Part shown: piece by piece, positions 39,301 to 49,134 of the stretch
Layout of the letters: every line of letters begins with the position of its first letter
Position numbering within the stretch: position 1 is the stretch's first letter
From: Schizochytrium sp. TIO01
Taxonomy: Eukaryota > Sar > Bigyra > Thraustochytrida > Thraustochytriidae
Direction of reading: 5' to 3'
DNA: 64,000 nt
NCBI GenBank assembly: GCA_004764695.1
Contig: SMSO01000014.1
Coordinates: forward strand, 2,369,148 to 2,433,147
The notes under the pieces: model-generated
What the model was told of the DNA's origin: nothing
The model's input: only the letters and a program-made list of their open reading frames with translations
Databases searched by the model: none
Made by a program: the position numbers and the translations under genes

Positions 39301-42300
39301 ACATTTTTGAGGATGAGGATGACAACATTCGAAGACTTCTTGATGAAACGCACCGGAATGAATCTGAAAGCAAAGCTCAAATGAAATCTCGTCTTGCAGC
39401 GAGCCGTCTTCAATTAGATGAAGAAGAGATTCGTGCACAAATCGAACAATGCAAGCAAGAAAGTAGCACGAAAGTAGTACTACAGCAGGAAAGTAACAGC
39501 GTTACTACTCTTCTGATTGAAAGAATTAGTGTTCTCTTGTATATTGTCGAGTATTTTATCATCAAAGTGCCAGCACGAACTGCTGCTGAAATAATACCTA
39601 TCCTTCAAGATAATGCGCTTGGGCCAATACACTCTCTTATAGATAGCGGGGAAGTGCCTTCTGCTCAAAAACTTGCTTGCTGCAAAGTAATGCAACGCCT
39701 GAGTGAGAATTATGAGACTTTTGGGCTTCATCGGGTTAATGTAGCAGAAGACGACACAAAACTAGAGGCAGTAGAATCAATCCCTTCTGCTTCAAAGAAT
39801 TGGGTCTCTCAAAAGCTTCGCCTTGTTCATTTGGCTGGTTCCCTTCTATGTGCAAATAAGGACCGAAACATTCAGCTAGAAGCCGCGGAGCTTGCATTGC
39901 AAATCCTGGCTTCCATTCGCCCTCAGCTTTCTGGCGTCAATCAGCTTACTTCAGAGTTAGCCAGCTCAAAGCTACACATTGGACTCCTGGAGCTTCTCAG
40001 ATACACACACTTGGCGGGTTCAAGTTGCTACAATAAGCAACAACGGGCTGCAGTTCTAGGATGTATTTTACTGTTGTCTGAAAATCATGGTCTCCAACTA
40101 CGCTTAGCACGGCACGATCTGACAATCGAAACCCTGTTTCAAATTGCAAACATACGCTCTGCGGCTGTGTGTTCCCCTTCCTGGCAGGATACAAACGCTG
40201 AGCTTGCAATCAAGACACTTTTAAACCTCAAGGAAAACCAGGGAAACTTGACTGCATTTTACATGGTTGAACTTCGAATTCCTGAGTTGAGAACGAAACT
40301 CAAGGTCTGGCTCGATGAAAAACAAAGCTCCATGTTAGGTTTGAAGCAAGGAAGCAACGCTATCAAACGAGCTGGAGGTTTAGACACTCGACAATCGCAA
40401 AACTCCACACCACAGGCGGTTGTAGAGAAGTTCCTTCTAGAGGGAAATGATGCCCCAGAGCTTCTTCTAGGTGTTGATGCTGGACTCGTGTTCCCTGAAC
40501 CTATTATCAGTAGGTCTTATTTGGAATGGGTTATACCACGTGGTGGATCGGTGTCACTGCTCACTGTTTCCCAGTTGAAATCAGACGCAGAAATTTCAGA
40601 AGATGATTTACTTCCAGCCCCGAGAGACAAACCAGCAATTGACAGGCTTTTTTCACGTGCCGCTATGCTCCGTGGTGAGATTCGGCAGCCCAGAGCTCCT
40701 CGAATCTGGAATTATCTTCCTTCACATAATCTTAATCCCCATGCATTCCTATGTCCTGAAACAGGCTTGGTTCTAGAAATTCCGCTTGAGTTCGTTCTCA
40801 CTCGCGATTCCCAGGTGATGCCTTCAGCAATCGGTGGCGACAGTACACAGACCAACCTTAACTCCACAATGAGGTTCTTACAGGCATCAAGTATGAACAT
40901 AGCAATCGAAGATGACGATGAATGGGATCTTGTGGACTCTGTGTTTGGGCCTCGTGCACAGCCTGCACTTGATGCTGGCCACTTTTGGAATACAGAAGAT
41001 ATTCTACAAGCCGCAATGAATTGGGATCTTAGCATGTGCATGCGTAAACCAAGCTTTGTTAGAACGATAAGTTCCAGATATTCGAAAGCGGATCTAGTCA
41101 CTGCGATCAGCTATATTGAAGCAAGTTATACCTGCATTGGTATTTCTTTCCTATTTTATACGAGCACTGAGCGTGTTGATGCTAGAGTTCTGTCCGAGTC
41201 TACATATAATATGTTCTGCCTATCTCGAAATCAATACTGGCAATTTCTCGAAGATAGCAATCTTCTTGAAATTGGTTCTCATCTCAGCGTTCAAGATTTC
41301 GATGAAATCTATGCTCGTGTTACGGGGGATCTAGCTCCAGCGACGTCACAAGAAATCGACGTTTCACAAGTATCTGCCGTCTTCAAACATGGTAAACGAA
41401 GCGCTCCAATGTGTCGCTATCAATTCGTAGAACTCATATTCCTCCTAGCAGATGCAATCTATGTTCATGCTCCATCAAATGCTCCGCAAAGGGTACGCAT
41501 GCTATGTCGTGCCGTTTTAAGCTTAGTTGATCATTGTTTCAAGCAAGTCGCAGAAGTTGCATCACTCAATTCTGATCTTTTCCGGCACAATAGTTTATAT
41601 CGAGTGAGTATTCATAATGTGTTTCAACGCAGCTCCCGAGCTCTGAAGGAACACGTTTTCAATCGGTATGCTGGAGAGAGTTTAAACTCAACTGCATGGG
41701 GCGGTGCACGGGGTTTACGCATGAGTCTTCCTGATTGGAATAACTTAATAGATCAGCTGGAGCTGCTTCGCTTTCATGGCTTGAGCAATGCGGACTGCAA
41801 TATTGTCTTTCAACTATCTATACTAACTGTGGTAGATCTTGTCCAGGATTGGCAGAAAGCATGCTCTCTCACATTCGTATCCTTTTTGGAAGCTTTAGCT
41901 CGGCTCGCTCTCTATTTGCCGCTCCCAACCAGATCCGAACTAGCAGCTCATGGTGTTACTTCAATTGCAGCCTACTACGACATGTATCACGCAACCGATA
42001 TGTGGCAACTTTTTGATGATCAGTTGGGTCACCAACACAATGCTCTTCACGATTGGCTTATGAACTATGGCGGCAAATATGCATCTCGTCGGCGAAGAAG
42101 CTCAGCCATGCAGGCTCCAAAGCTTCTACTTCTCTCTGAAGTTGCGCAAAACAATGGTCTGAACAACTCAAAAATGAAGCTTCCTCAACGACAAGATATT
42201 TCCTCTGAACCTGAAGACCCATTCCCTGGTTTTGCTGACATCGGCCTGTTACAAAATGAGACATCTACAACAGCAGCAATTGAACCAGAACAAGCTCAGG

Positions 42301-43037
42301 CTGTAATAGACCTCTTTCTTGCTGTTGATTTCTTTAAGAGCAAGCGTGCAATGCGAGAGCTATGCTGGTTTTCAAGACTGACACCTCTTCACGAGTCTCA
42401 AGAGTCCTTCGATATTTGCGTTGCATATGCATTGCATGAAAATGATATTCTAGGACAAAATAAAGTCCGTGTTGCTGATGGACTTCGTGCAGAAGGTAAG
42501 GAGGTGCGAGAGCCGCTTCTGAGGCTTTGGGGAAACCAGGAAGTCGACATTGCAAACACTCCATTTGCAAAGCTCCCAATGCTTTGCAAGCGTGACTACT
42601 TCGTGTCCGCCCATATAATATGTAATTCCATTCGAAAGGATCTTGAAGATTCCAAATGGGGAGACCACCTAGAAACTATAAATATGGTACCATTGCCGGA
42701 TGTCAAACTTCGAGCCCATCAGCTTGAGGGAATAACTCTCAAGCTACCAATTGATTCAAAATACTCTCGTAAGACTATGTTTACTCGGCTTATGATTAAT
42801 GAAGCAGATGCAATGTCCATGAAACGTCTAAGCTCTCGACGTTTCGAGGAGTATGCTTGTAGACAGCTTTACCGTGCATGGAAGTTGCGAAATCCTTTAG
42901 CTGCAAATGCTCAGGTTGGTATGCAATTCGACGATCTTTCTACTGAAGACAAAAGCTCATATATTAAGATTGTGCATATTGCGGTGCTCCTATATATTGA
43001 CCATCTGGCAAATTATTGGATGCACCGCTCGGGGTGA
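36333..43037 (+). CDS. 2234-aa armadillo-repeat and EF-hand-like protein
   Basis: One exon. I use the first in-frame ATG (MIPTHRDHRA, base 36333); the open frame extends upstream without another ATG. After a disordered N-terminus, residues about 240-800 and 1050-1300 are helical repeats of armadillo/HEAT character (for example LLQLLISMLKICKQATKAR-like pairs). Residues about 1580-1860 contain two related modules, each closing with a helix of the type RYQFVELIFLLADAIY (about 1692) and LTFVSFLEALARLALYL (about 1846). I associate this degenerate paired EF-hand-like pattern with large flagellar proteins of protists. The C-terminus (about 2165-2225, YACRQLYRAWKLRNP ... FDDLSTEDKSSYIK) weakly resembles an RyR-type domain. 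Likely a cytoskeletal or ciliary scaffold; no enzyme motif. The assignments of parts are inference. Confidence 0.9.
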   Translation: MIPTHRDHRASAPPRGSLTQFGGTHVRAQLLKPVVGKHCRVDGNHISSNSDLEKEVQLKSRKHLERREGPATRAGMLTSSALLKTSGAASWYNKDLLRKNHSKNEPESNPNIVHVILRTDFPTSERTSTKRPNLSPTKEESQQNENLVDKSPTSPSDEDADEALPTPSYNENSAFNQCVDWAHTDSIRVDRHAHHIRRLSRLDVSIQEEEGASLGTKRQRAMRLLRVMTRMYGDGNPSSHAMRFDDREKFPFVGYAGLDATSSTLSTLKKVFYNQTKNKHILVGEDIVLVCYDVVSHSEAQVVTTTFVKYLLNRYVNGRQTRQRKTLEGILSDFELGISADRIDSAEAIYALVGLSKIAQCKENQRELSWDRHVKDSILIAILSVLQHREPDLITSHNDSIQFQALITLWSLASTSYVLCARFGTLPIVSVLVRYMGILRFYKKEIEALDLNEHVEGVLGALASASSDGQTQAQLWPDVAPELLWAVDEFPSSRIQEFVFQIVRNGSIALRNFLDTSHPANEEIVLQLLISMLKICKQATKARPVDKHGVTTIDHMLAVLANCNMVLPRIPIEHLGVVFQCSQFRFPKELLNAETETHLVRCLLVVLAKLTSNHNDAQRISCEALVEMYARPTYIYERSSLQNLALEVLIDTLACVDSSHLESHLVQSISQLMLATLQAYKQENPDAVHAVAYNLARLRFTKCQKILCIDLLDGGVIDVLLASFASCGKANSKLGLQIMSALVTLANFATRIGGETRRELWEKTEGIMSVLQTFENETPGREWLRNSHIISNGATLAWSIRNKKLASRMFLELLQTISAAYFSKDKPVWGLVNGAICQSLIDAACEEAELASSSISEKEKEKSPDLFSEAPQVNVTNSIYISFARHLCSQLKQCANLVRYLPSSSEASVDCEVSNHPSQFQSGSFPQRFTVSQQNSVTKGRSSLAGRTMSRCYPDRSSPVPMPDNIPPAPFGANEILTRTERLIESFKIDIFEDEDDNIRRLLDETHRNESESKAQMKSRLAASRLQLDEEEIRAQIEQCKQESSTKVVLQQESNSVTTLLIERISVLLYIVEYFIIKVPARTAAEIIPILQDNALGPIHSLIDSGEVPSAQKLACCKVMQRLSENYETFGLHRVNVAEDDTKLEAVESIPSASKNWVSQKLRLVHLAGSLLCANKDRNIQLEAAELALQILASIRPQLSGVNQLTSELASSKLHIGLLELLRYTHLAGSSCYNKQQRAAVLGCILLLSENHGLQLRLARHDLTIETLFQIANIRSAAVCSPSWQDTNAELAIKTLLNLKENQGNLTAFYMVELRIPELRTKLKVWLDEKQSSMLGLKQGSNAIKRAGGLDTRQSQNSTPQAVVEKFLLEGNDAPELLLGVDAGLVFPEPIISRSYLEWVIPRGGSVSLLTVSQLKSDAEISEDDLLPAPRDKPAIDRLFSRAAMLRGEIRQPRAPRIWNYLPSHNLNPHAFLCPETGLVLEIPLEFVLTRDSQVMPSAIGGDSTQTNLNSTMRFLQASSMNIAIEDDDEWDLVDSVFGPRAQPALDAGHFWNTEDILQAAMNWDLSMCMRKPSFVRTISSRYSKADLVTAISYIEASYTCIGISFLFYTSTERVDARVLSESTYNMFCLSRNQYWQFLEDSNLLEIGSHLSVQDFDEIYARVTGDLAPATSQEIDVSQVSAVFKHGKRSAPMCRYQFVELIFLLADAIYVHAPSNAPQRVRMLCRAVLSLVDHCFKQVAEVASLNSDLFRHNSLYRVSIHNVFQRSSRALKEHVFNRYAGESLNSTAWGGARGLRMSLPDWNNLIDQLELLRFHGLSNADCNIVFQLSILTVVDLVQDWQKACSLTFVSFLEALARLALYLPLPTRSELAAHGVTSIAAYYDMYHATDMWQLFDDQLGHQHNALHDWLMNYGGKYASRRRRSSAMQAPKLLLLSEVAQNNGLNNSKMKLPQRQDISSEPEDPFPGFADIGLLQNETSTTAAIEPEQAQAVIDLFLAVDFFKSKRAMRELCWFSRLTPLHESQESFDICVAYALHENDILGQNKVRVADGLRAEGKEVREPLLRLWGNQEVDIANTPFAKLPMLCKRDYFVSAHIICNSIRKDLEDSKWGDHLETINMVPLPDVKLRAHQLEGITLKLPIDSKYSRKTMFTRLMINEADAMSMKRLSSRRFEEYACRQLYRAWKLRNPLAANAQVGMQFDDLSTEDKSSYIKIVHIAVLLYIDHLANYWMHRSG

Positions 43038-43699
43038 AGACCGTGCTTTTACGACGTAGATATCTTCTTTATGCTGGTTGATGGATCTACTCCCACTCTA
43101 TACGCTCCAGAAGGAAAAGGAATATATACAATCTTTTCTCCAAGTTATCTATCTTTCATCTTGTAAGCACATGATGTAGCTCAACAATTTGATCATTACT
43201 TGCTACATTCTCATAATGAAACCTTACTTCTCGAATCGCAAGTGGGTACTTGCTTTCTTTCAAATCCTTATTATACATAACTTGTAACCGATGTTCACGA
43301 GGCTTTTCGCAAGGTTGGTGCAAGACAATTATATATATACATATATTCCAAGTTTTGATTTATATATTTTAAAAGATTAGATTTGGTTTGCAGAAACTGC
43401 AACCAACAGTCCTGTACCTATTCTTTTTAGTTATATTAGCGTCACAGTTATGCAAATAAAACAACTGCTCAGAGATATGATACCTCTGGTAAAAGGAATT
43501 CGATATATCTTCTTTAACGATGATTCTTCTTTTCATTTCTTGGGAGAGTTGCATTCAACTTGAATAGAATTATCCTGGAGGGAGCGAATCAAAGTAATCT
43601 CGATTGTCACAAGATTCGATAAAAGCTCACGACTCGAGGATACTTATACATTCGCAATTCAGGGTTTGCATCAACAAGCAAAGCATCCAATTTTCGAAG
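43038..43699. other. intergenic between convergent genes
   Basis: 3' flanks of the armadillo and kinesin genes. A minus-strand 61-codon frame with an ATG at 43554 (complement 43369..43554) is open but lies in the likely 3' untranslated region of the kinesin gene. I do not call it. Confidence 0.6.
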
Positions 43700-46216
43700 T
43701 CATGCAGCGTTCAAGTTTATCTCTGCAAGCTGAGCTCGAGGCATGCGAACTGATACAGCTCCAAGTTTCATACCCTGCCGCTTTAAAAATGCATTTAGGT
43801 TCACAGTTTCTTTTTGTGAGTTTTCAAGATCCTTTCGCGCAGATCGAACTTCACATCGAGCCTCGTCTAATTGCCTGCGAAGATAGCGGACTTGTCGCTC
43901 GAGAGATGTTATATAATCTTGGTCAAGCTGCTCAATGCGATTTTCCGGTGACTCTTGGGGTGCTTGGTTATTCGAAGAATAATATGTAGGTTGTTGAGGG
44001 GTGGTTTGATCAACCTCGAGGCGAGACAAGAACAAAGAGGATACAGCCTTACTCTTAACACTTTGCTCTTTGAGCCGATTCATCAACAGGGAAGCAAAAG
44101 ACTGGAGTTGTGGAGTATAGCTGCAACTATTAGCCAACACAGGGTCGCCTTGAAAGCATGCGTCCACAACACTGGTCAGTTGGGCTACATCTAACCCCAA
44201 CGAGCCTTGTTTTACCTCAAGTTTCGCCTCCAATTTCTCTAGTTGTAAACGTTGTTCTGAAATTGTAGTTTCTGCTTGCTGAAGCAACTTTCTGGTGTCA
44301 TCATGACTCGTAGACTCTGCTCGTAGCTCTTGCTTATAAGTTTTCTTGATATCTCGTAGCTGGTTTTCCATGTTGTTAATGTGAGTATAAGCTTGTATAA
44401 GCTCTTGAGACGAAGCTTCGTCACGCTTAGAAGAAGGCAATTTTGAGTCTGGAGATTGACAAAGTAGATCCTGGTTTTCCTCTTCAAGCTCTATTAGACG
44501 CTTCTTGTACGCCACATATTCCGTTTGCAGCTGACGCAGCTGGCGCCTCGTTTGCTGAAGTTCCTCCATTTTTTTTGAGAAAATAATCTCGTCTCGTTCA
44601 AGATCAGCTCTTGCCTCTTCAAGTTCTGAACGTAAATCTTCAATTCGCGAATCACATTCTGAATGGTCCGGTTGCATAGGCGCTGCTAAAGCTTGCCCCA
44701 TTGCTGTAATTTGATTAAGTAGAGAAAGGCGTTCATGTTCCCATTCGCGTTCACGGGATTCTAAAGCTTGAATACGATTAAACAGGGTGTCGTCTGGCGT
44801 TATTGAATAATCTTGAGTCGCCCTCGGGTTTGCATGTCTTTTCTTCAGATGCGAATCTTTTGATTTTCTCGATACAGCTGGGCTTGATCCTATAATACTG
44901 GGCGAACTTTCAGCATCTGATTCAGAGTCACTTAAGTTGGGCTGAAGGCCATTCAAAATCGGCAAATTCTTGATATTGCGAGCTCGGTTTGCATATTTTA
45001 GAGTATTTAAAGTTTCAGCAAGACTATCGTCAGTTGGACTTATGCATGCCACGAAGAGAGTGTGAGAGTTTCCTCCTAGGGAGTCTCTTAAGAGTCGTGT
45101 CAGCTTAGACTGTCGGTAAGGAACATGAGCACTTTGTTGCCGCCTCTCATCACCAAGTATGCTAATAACATTTCCTAATGCCAAAAGTCCTTGATTGATT
45201 TGAATAGATTCTTGGAAACGCTCTCCAACCGCCATAGTTCGTTTGTTCCGCTCGCTGCCAGCAAGGTCAACCAGGTGAAATTTGGCAGATCGTTGCTTCC
45301 AGGTATCACCTCCCCGTTGTTCGAGATTTATTGTAAATATTGCATGCGATCTTGAGGATTCTGAGTTCATCTGGGTTGAGCCAGTCGTACGAGCTTGCGC
45401 CCCGACTTCCAGTTGTGCTATCATATCAGTGATATTTTTCACAGGCACTTCCGTAACGCCCTGCACAAGGAGATTACCCGTACCTCCATCTCGAATATTA
45501 AGAGTGGGTCTGCTCTTCCCTATACGTACTGGAGCAAGTAGGTCGCGCACACTTTCATTGTATATTTCCAAATAAGATACGCTCAAAAAAGACTCAATGT
45601 GACTAGGTAATGCTTGGCAGATTGTAGAAAATGCAAAGCAAACGCGTGGAGCCAAGCCTAAAGATGGATCCAATGAATGTTCGAGCTCTCCACCCAAAGC
45701 TTGAAGTGTTAAACTAGCAGCTTCTACTCCCATGCCCATTGTGTATGTCTTTCCAGATCCTGTCTGTCCGTAGGCTAAAACTGTTGCATTATACCCTTCA
45801 AAGCACCTCTGCACTAAATCATATACTCCATTTTCAAAAAGTTCTACCTGTGATGACTTCGGACCGTAGGCAATATCGAATGTGAAACCTCGGTCCTTGC
45901 TAAGTACAATTTGACGTCCTTCGCGAACCTGGGCACACTTGACGCAGCCACGAAGGCGCTCCTCTCGTGCAATCGGTCTTACTCGCACAGCAACCCGAAC
46001 CTGCTGAGGAGGTGAGGTCACCAATCTAGGTATTGGTGGGAGGCACGCTTCTGTGTTAGGTTTCTCCCCAGGTTTCTCTCGTGAAGGTCCATCCTGAGAA
46101 CCGCTACTCGCAGTGGCGTAGCGCTGGAGCTGGTTCTGATTGCCTTCGAGGTCGTGACCAAACCCATCAATCCTTTCTTGTTGAGGTCTACGCTGTTGAG
46201 CCCAACGTGAGGACAT
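43700..46216 (-). CDS. kinesin-4-like motor protein
   Basis: 838 aa from the ATG at 46216 (MSSRWAQQRR); the frame continues upstream only from a TTG. An N-terminal kinesin motor spans about residues 72-423. It has the P-loop GQTGSGKT (about 150-157), switch I NSESSRSHA (about 285), switch II DLAGSE (about 318) and a neck entry NRARNIKNLPILN. The segments RVAVRVRP, FTFDIAYGP, CFEGYNATVLAYGQTGSG and the TLNIRDGGTGNLLVQGVTE loop are closest in style to the KIF4/KIF21 (kinesin-4) group. The rest is coiled coil (about 500-700), a short linker and a final coiled coil. The predicted role is ATP-driven microtubule plus-end motility or length control, in the mitotic spindle or the cilium. The Cys-rich tail typical of KIF4 chromokinesins is absent, which leaves the subgroup open. 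Confidence 0.93.
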   Translation of the reverse strand: MSSRWAQQRRPQQERIDGFGHDLEGNQNQLQRYATASSGSQDGPSREKPGEKPNTEACLPPIPRLVTSPPQQVRVAVRVRPIAREERLRGCVKCAQVREGRQIVLSKDRGFTFDIAYGPKSSQVELFENGVYDLVQRCFEGYNATVLAYGQTGSGKTYTMGMGVEAASLTLQALGGELEHSLDPSLGLAPRVCFAFSTICQALPSHIESFLSVSYLEIYNESVRDLLAPVRIGKSRPTLNIRDGGTGNLLVQGVTEVPVKNITDMIAQLEVGAQARTTGSTQMNSESSRSHAIFTINLEQRGGDTWKQRSAKFHLVDLAGSERNKRTMAVGERFQESIQINQGLLALGNVISILGDERRQQSAHVPYRQSKLTRLLRDSLGGNSHTLFVACISPTDDSLAETLNTLKYANRARNIKNLPILNGLQPNLSDSESDAESSPSIIGSSPAVSRKSKDSHLKKRHANPRATQDYSITPDDTLFNRIQALESREREWEHERLSLLNQITAMGQALAAPMQPDHSECDSRIEDLRSELEEARADLERDEIIFSKKMEELQQTRRQLRQLQTEYVAYKKRLIELEEENQDLLCQSPDSKLPSSKRDEASSQELIQAYTHINNMENQLRDIKKTYKQELRAESTSHDDTRKLLQQAETTISEQRLQLEKLEAKLEVKQGSLGLDVAQLTSVVDACFQGDPVLANSCSYTPQLQSFASLLMNRLKEQSVKSKAVSSLFLSRLEVDQTTPQQPTYYSSNNQAPQESPENRIEQLDQDYITSLERQVRYLRRQLDEARCEVRSARKDLENSQKETVNLNAFLKRQGMKLGAVSVRMPRAQLAEINLNAA

Positions 46217-47327
46217 AGCGTCAACTAATAAACTGAAATGCAGCCCAGAAAGTTTGCATGAGGACTCTACGTTCGTTCCGTTTGCGTACTTCAATGTTTG
46301 ATGCAAAATGTCTGCCTTAGTTTTGCTGGAAAAGTACCTAGTACCATCCTACGTACTATTAGTTGACGTTGAGGACCATTCTTAACTAGAGAATGTAGCA
46401 CCAACTTACTAAGTGCCTAAAAATAGTTCCTACTAATACTACTGCAAAGTCGAAGCACTTGCACCAGGTCCTATTCAGAGTTGAAAATTTCATTATTCAT
46501 GATAGTCTCAGTTGTAGTAGTTAAGTGCAGCGTACAATAGCCTACAAAGCCAACAAAATCAAAGCCAAGCCCACTCTGTCGAACCAAGGTCGCTTCACTT
46601 ACGTAGGTACTCTTGCTACCGGATTCATGAATCTCGATGCACGCAGGTTATACTACGTACCTCCCTGCCGGTAAAGGTGATCTGACTTCTATTAGACTCT
46701 TAAGAATCCTGTAGGAGGTTCCCAGATATTCTATTATATGGTAGGTAGGTAGAGAGATTAGACACGTTACCCTCACAATGCGCATCCACCTGGTGCTAGT
46801 TCTAAAAGGCTCTGCACATGGTACAACACGGCACATGTGTCATACTAATATTTATCATTTTAATTATCTTATCATTTGCTGCACCGTTTCATGCTTCTCT
46901 GGTTGTCTAAGTTCTGTGCCTGCTCAGACCTCTTCGCTCAGCTACGGCAAGCTTAGCTGCATATATTTAGCTGCACCAGCCATACTCAGGCCTTTGTAAA
47001 GCTTTTCAGCTTTCTCTAGCTAGAGTAGCACTACATAGCCAACTACTATATGTACTACTAGTAGCTAGCCAAGCAGAGCACAGCAGAGCACAGCAAAATA
47101 AAGCGAAGTAAAGCAAAGCAAAGCAAAGCAAGGGAAGCAAGCAAGCAAAGAATTTCAAAGGAAGAGAGAATCCAACTCTTCGCGTGCTAAGTTGAGCCAG
47201 AGCTGAGAGGGTACTGGCAAGGACAATATTCAATCCAGCAAGACCTGTTTCAGGTTTACCTCACAGTCTCACAGTAAGGCACAAAGACGGCCAGGAAATA
47301 CACAAGTAGCTTTTAGAAATATAGGTT
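46217..47327. promoter_or_regulatory. divergent upstream region of kinesin and hydrolase genes
   Basis: About 1.1 kb between two divergent start codons, so both promoters must lie here. An imperfect AGCAA pentanucleotide repeat occupies about 47075-47150. No TATA box or other defined site could be assigned. Confidence 0.5.
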
Positions 47328-48407
47328 ATGTCACTTAAACATGCTGCTGTGCTCGCTGGAGCCGTCGCAATAGGCGTTCAGACAGGTCGTGTGCAACCTG
47401 AGACGCTCATTCAAAGCGCTCAGATGGCTTTGTGGATGGTCTTTGGTCTAATTGCTTTTCTCATCATCAAGCAAAATGACATCTTGTATATTCCACATCC
47501 AGACCCAACAATCTCACGTGCACCTGCTGTCACTCCGTTAGAATTCGGAAAGATGCCTTATGAGGACGTTCATATCGAAACCGCGGACGGGGCGCGAATT
47601 CATTCATGGTTGATTCTCCAATCTGCTACTGACGAAGCTGAGAACCGGAAAGCTAGCACCCTGATATACTTCCACGGAAATGCTGGAAACATAGAAAACA
47701 GGCTACCATACTATGCCTCACTCTACGACACTGTAAAAGTGAATATCCTTGCTGTTGATTATAGAGGTTACGGAGGCTCTGAGGGAAAGCCAACTGAAGC
47801 TGGGCTTTGTGAAGATGCTCGTGCAGTTGCAAAGTTTGTAGCATCCTGCAGACATATTGATCCGGACCGTGTCTTCGTTTTTGGACGCTCATTAGGTGGA
47901 GCAGTTGCGATTGAGCTTCTAGCTTCGGAAGAGTGTGAAGTCCCAATCCAGGGACTTATTGTAGAAAACACATTTCTGTCAATTGCTGACATGGCTACCA
48001 TTCTATACCCGTTCCTTAAACCTTTAAATCCACTGCTCTGCCGGCCTTGGTTGCGTAATGAGTGGCGTTCTCGTGATCGCATTGGAAAAATTGCGGTGCC
48101 AATACTCTTTATTTCAGGCGGGCAGGATGAGCTCATTCCACCAGAGCATATGAAGCAGTTGTTTCGTCTATGCAAGCGTGTCCCAGGAACCCAGTTTCGT
48201 CTTGTACCGAATGGGGGTCACAATGATACACCGATACACGGCGGAGAGGATTATCTTACTTCAATTGGGACTTTCATCAACGAAGTGGTATTAGGGCAAG
48301 TAGATCAGCAAACTATTCAGGGAGACAAAGTTCGTAGAGACACTGGCTTCTCGGTAGATTCAATCTTATCAGAACCTGATGACTTTCATCATCACATATT
48401 TTCCTGA
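47328..48407 (+). CDS. ABHD13/Bem46-type alpha/beta hydrolase
   Basis: 359 aa. A hydrophobic N-terminal helix (about 34-47, LWMVFGLIAFLIIK) suggests a signal anchor placing the enzyme on an endomembrane. The fold is a serine hydrolase: HGN oxyanion motif in LIYFHGNAGNIENR (about 116-118), VDYRGYGGSEG, nucleophile elbow GRSLGG with Ser188, acid Asp267 (FISGGQDELIP) and His298 (PNGGHNDT). This arrangement is characteristic of the ABHD13/Bem46 family. Proposed substrates for the family are acyl-protein or lipid esters; the true substrate cannot be read from the sequence. Length matches the family plus a C-terminal extension of about 40 residues ending in acidic/His residues. Complete, with all catalytic residues present. 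Confidence 0.93.
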   Translation: MSLKHAAVLAGAVAIGVQTGRVQPETLIQSAQMALWMVFGLIAFLIIKQNDILYIPHPDPTISRAPAVTPLEFGKMPYEDVHIETADGARIHSWLILQSATDEAENRKASTLIYFHGNAGNIENRLPYYASLYDTVKVNILAVDYRGYGGSEGKPTEAGLCEDARAVAKFVASCRHIDPDRVFVFGRSLGGAVAIELLASEECEVPIQGLIVENTFLSIADMATILYPFLKPLNPLLCRPWLRNEWRSRDRIGKIAVPILFISGGQDELIPPEHMKQLFRLCKRVPGTQFRLVPNGGHNDTPIHGGEDYLTSIGTFINEVVLGQVDQQTIQGDKVRRDTGFSVDSILSEPDDFHHHIFS

Positions 48408-49134
48408 TTCTCTGCACGAGGTTTTTCTAGAAGAGCTATACAATTGTTTCAGGTTCACTTTCTTTGCAGGCTAGCTGCATTATAGCTGCGTTATATCCGT
48501 GGCCAATGTGGTCTTCAATGTCGAATTTCCCTCCTGGATCTTACTAAACGGAAACCTAGTCGTTATAGAACATATGGAATGTGCTAAAACTCTTAATTTT
48601 CCTATACATGGACGATTTCGTCATTTTTATGTTGTGAAAGTGAAATCGAAACAAATTAAGAGGCACTACCAGAAACTCAGTCTGGGAACATCAGTCTTAT
48701 CTTCAAGAACACCAAACTTCATGAGGATTTCACGTAGGCCCAATCTAAATGTGATCCGCTTTAGATACTGAATATTGCGTTCTAAAATTTCGAGCTACGT
48801 TAAATTGAAACATCATAAGTTATTTGGTGCTAAAGGGTGCCAACACAAAATGAAAAACTGATTTTGTGTAGGCCTATTTTGATTTTCATAAATTTATATA
48901 TATATACATATAGATTTTTATTTTTATTTTTATTTTTATTTTAACCAAAAGAGAAAAGAAAGGAACAGTGAAGCTGGCTGGCTCCGTCACACTCTGTTCT
49001 TCAGTGATTCTTTCATATCTTGCTATTAATGGAAAAGGTAAACTACGACATCATGTTCAGGCCACTAGAAATAGATGGTGTCCACAACGAAAGAAGCATG
49101 GTGCTTTCCTTATTCCTACTGTGTTGCTCAAAAG
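48408..49134. other. intergenic between convergent genes
   Basis: 3' flanks. An ATTTTT hexanucleotide array lies near 48917-48943. A 90-codon frame at 48499 starts from GTG, has no context, and is not called. Confidence 0.6.

Noticed and set aside
43369-43554. 61-codon ATG frame just beyond the kinesin stop
   Set aside because: Most likely 3' untranslated sequence; no domain.
48499-48771. 90-codon frame after the hydrolase gene
   Set aside because: Begins at GTG, no family resemblance, in the 3' flank between convergent genes.
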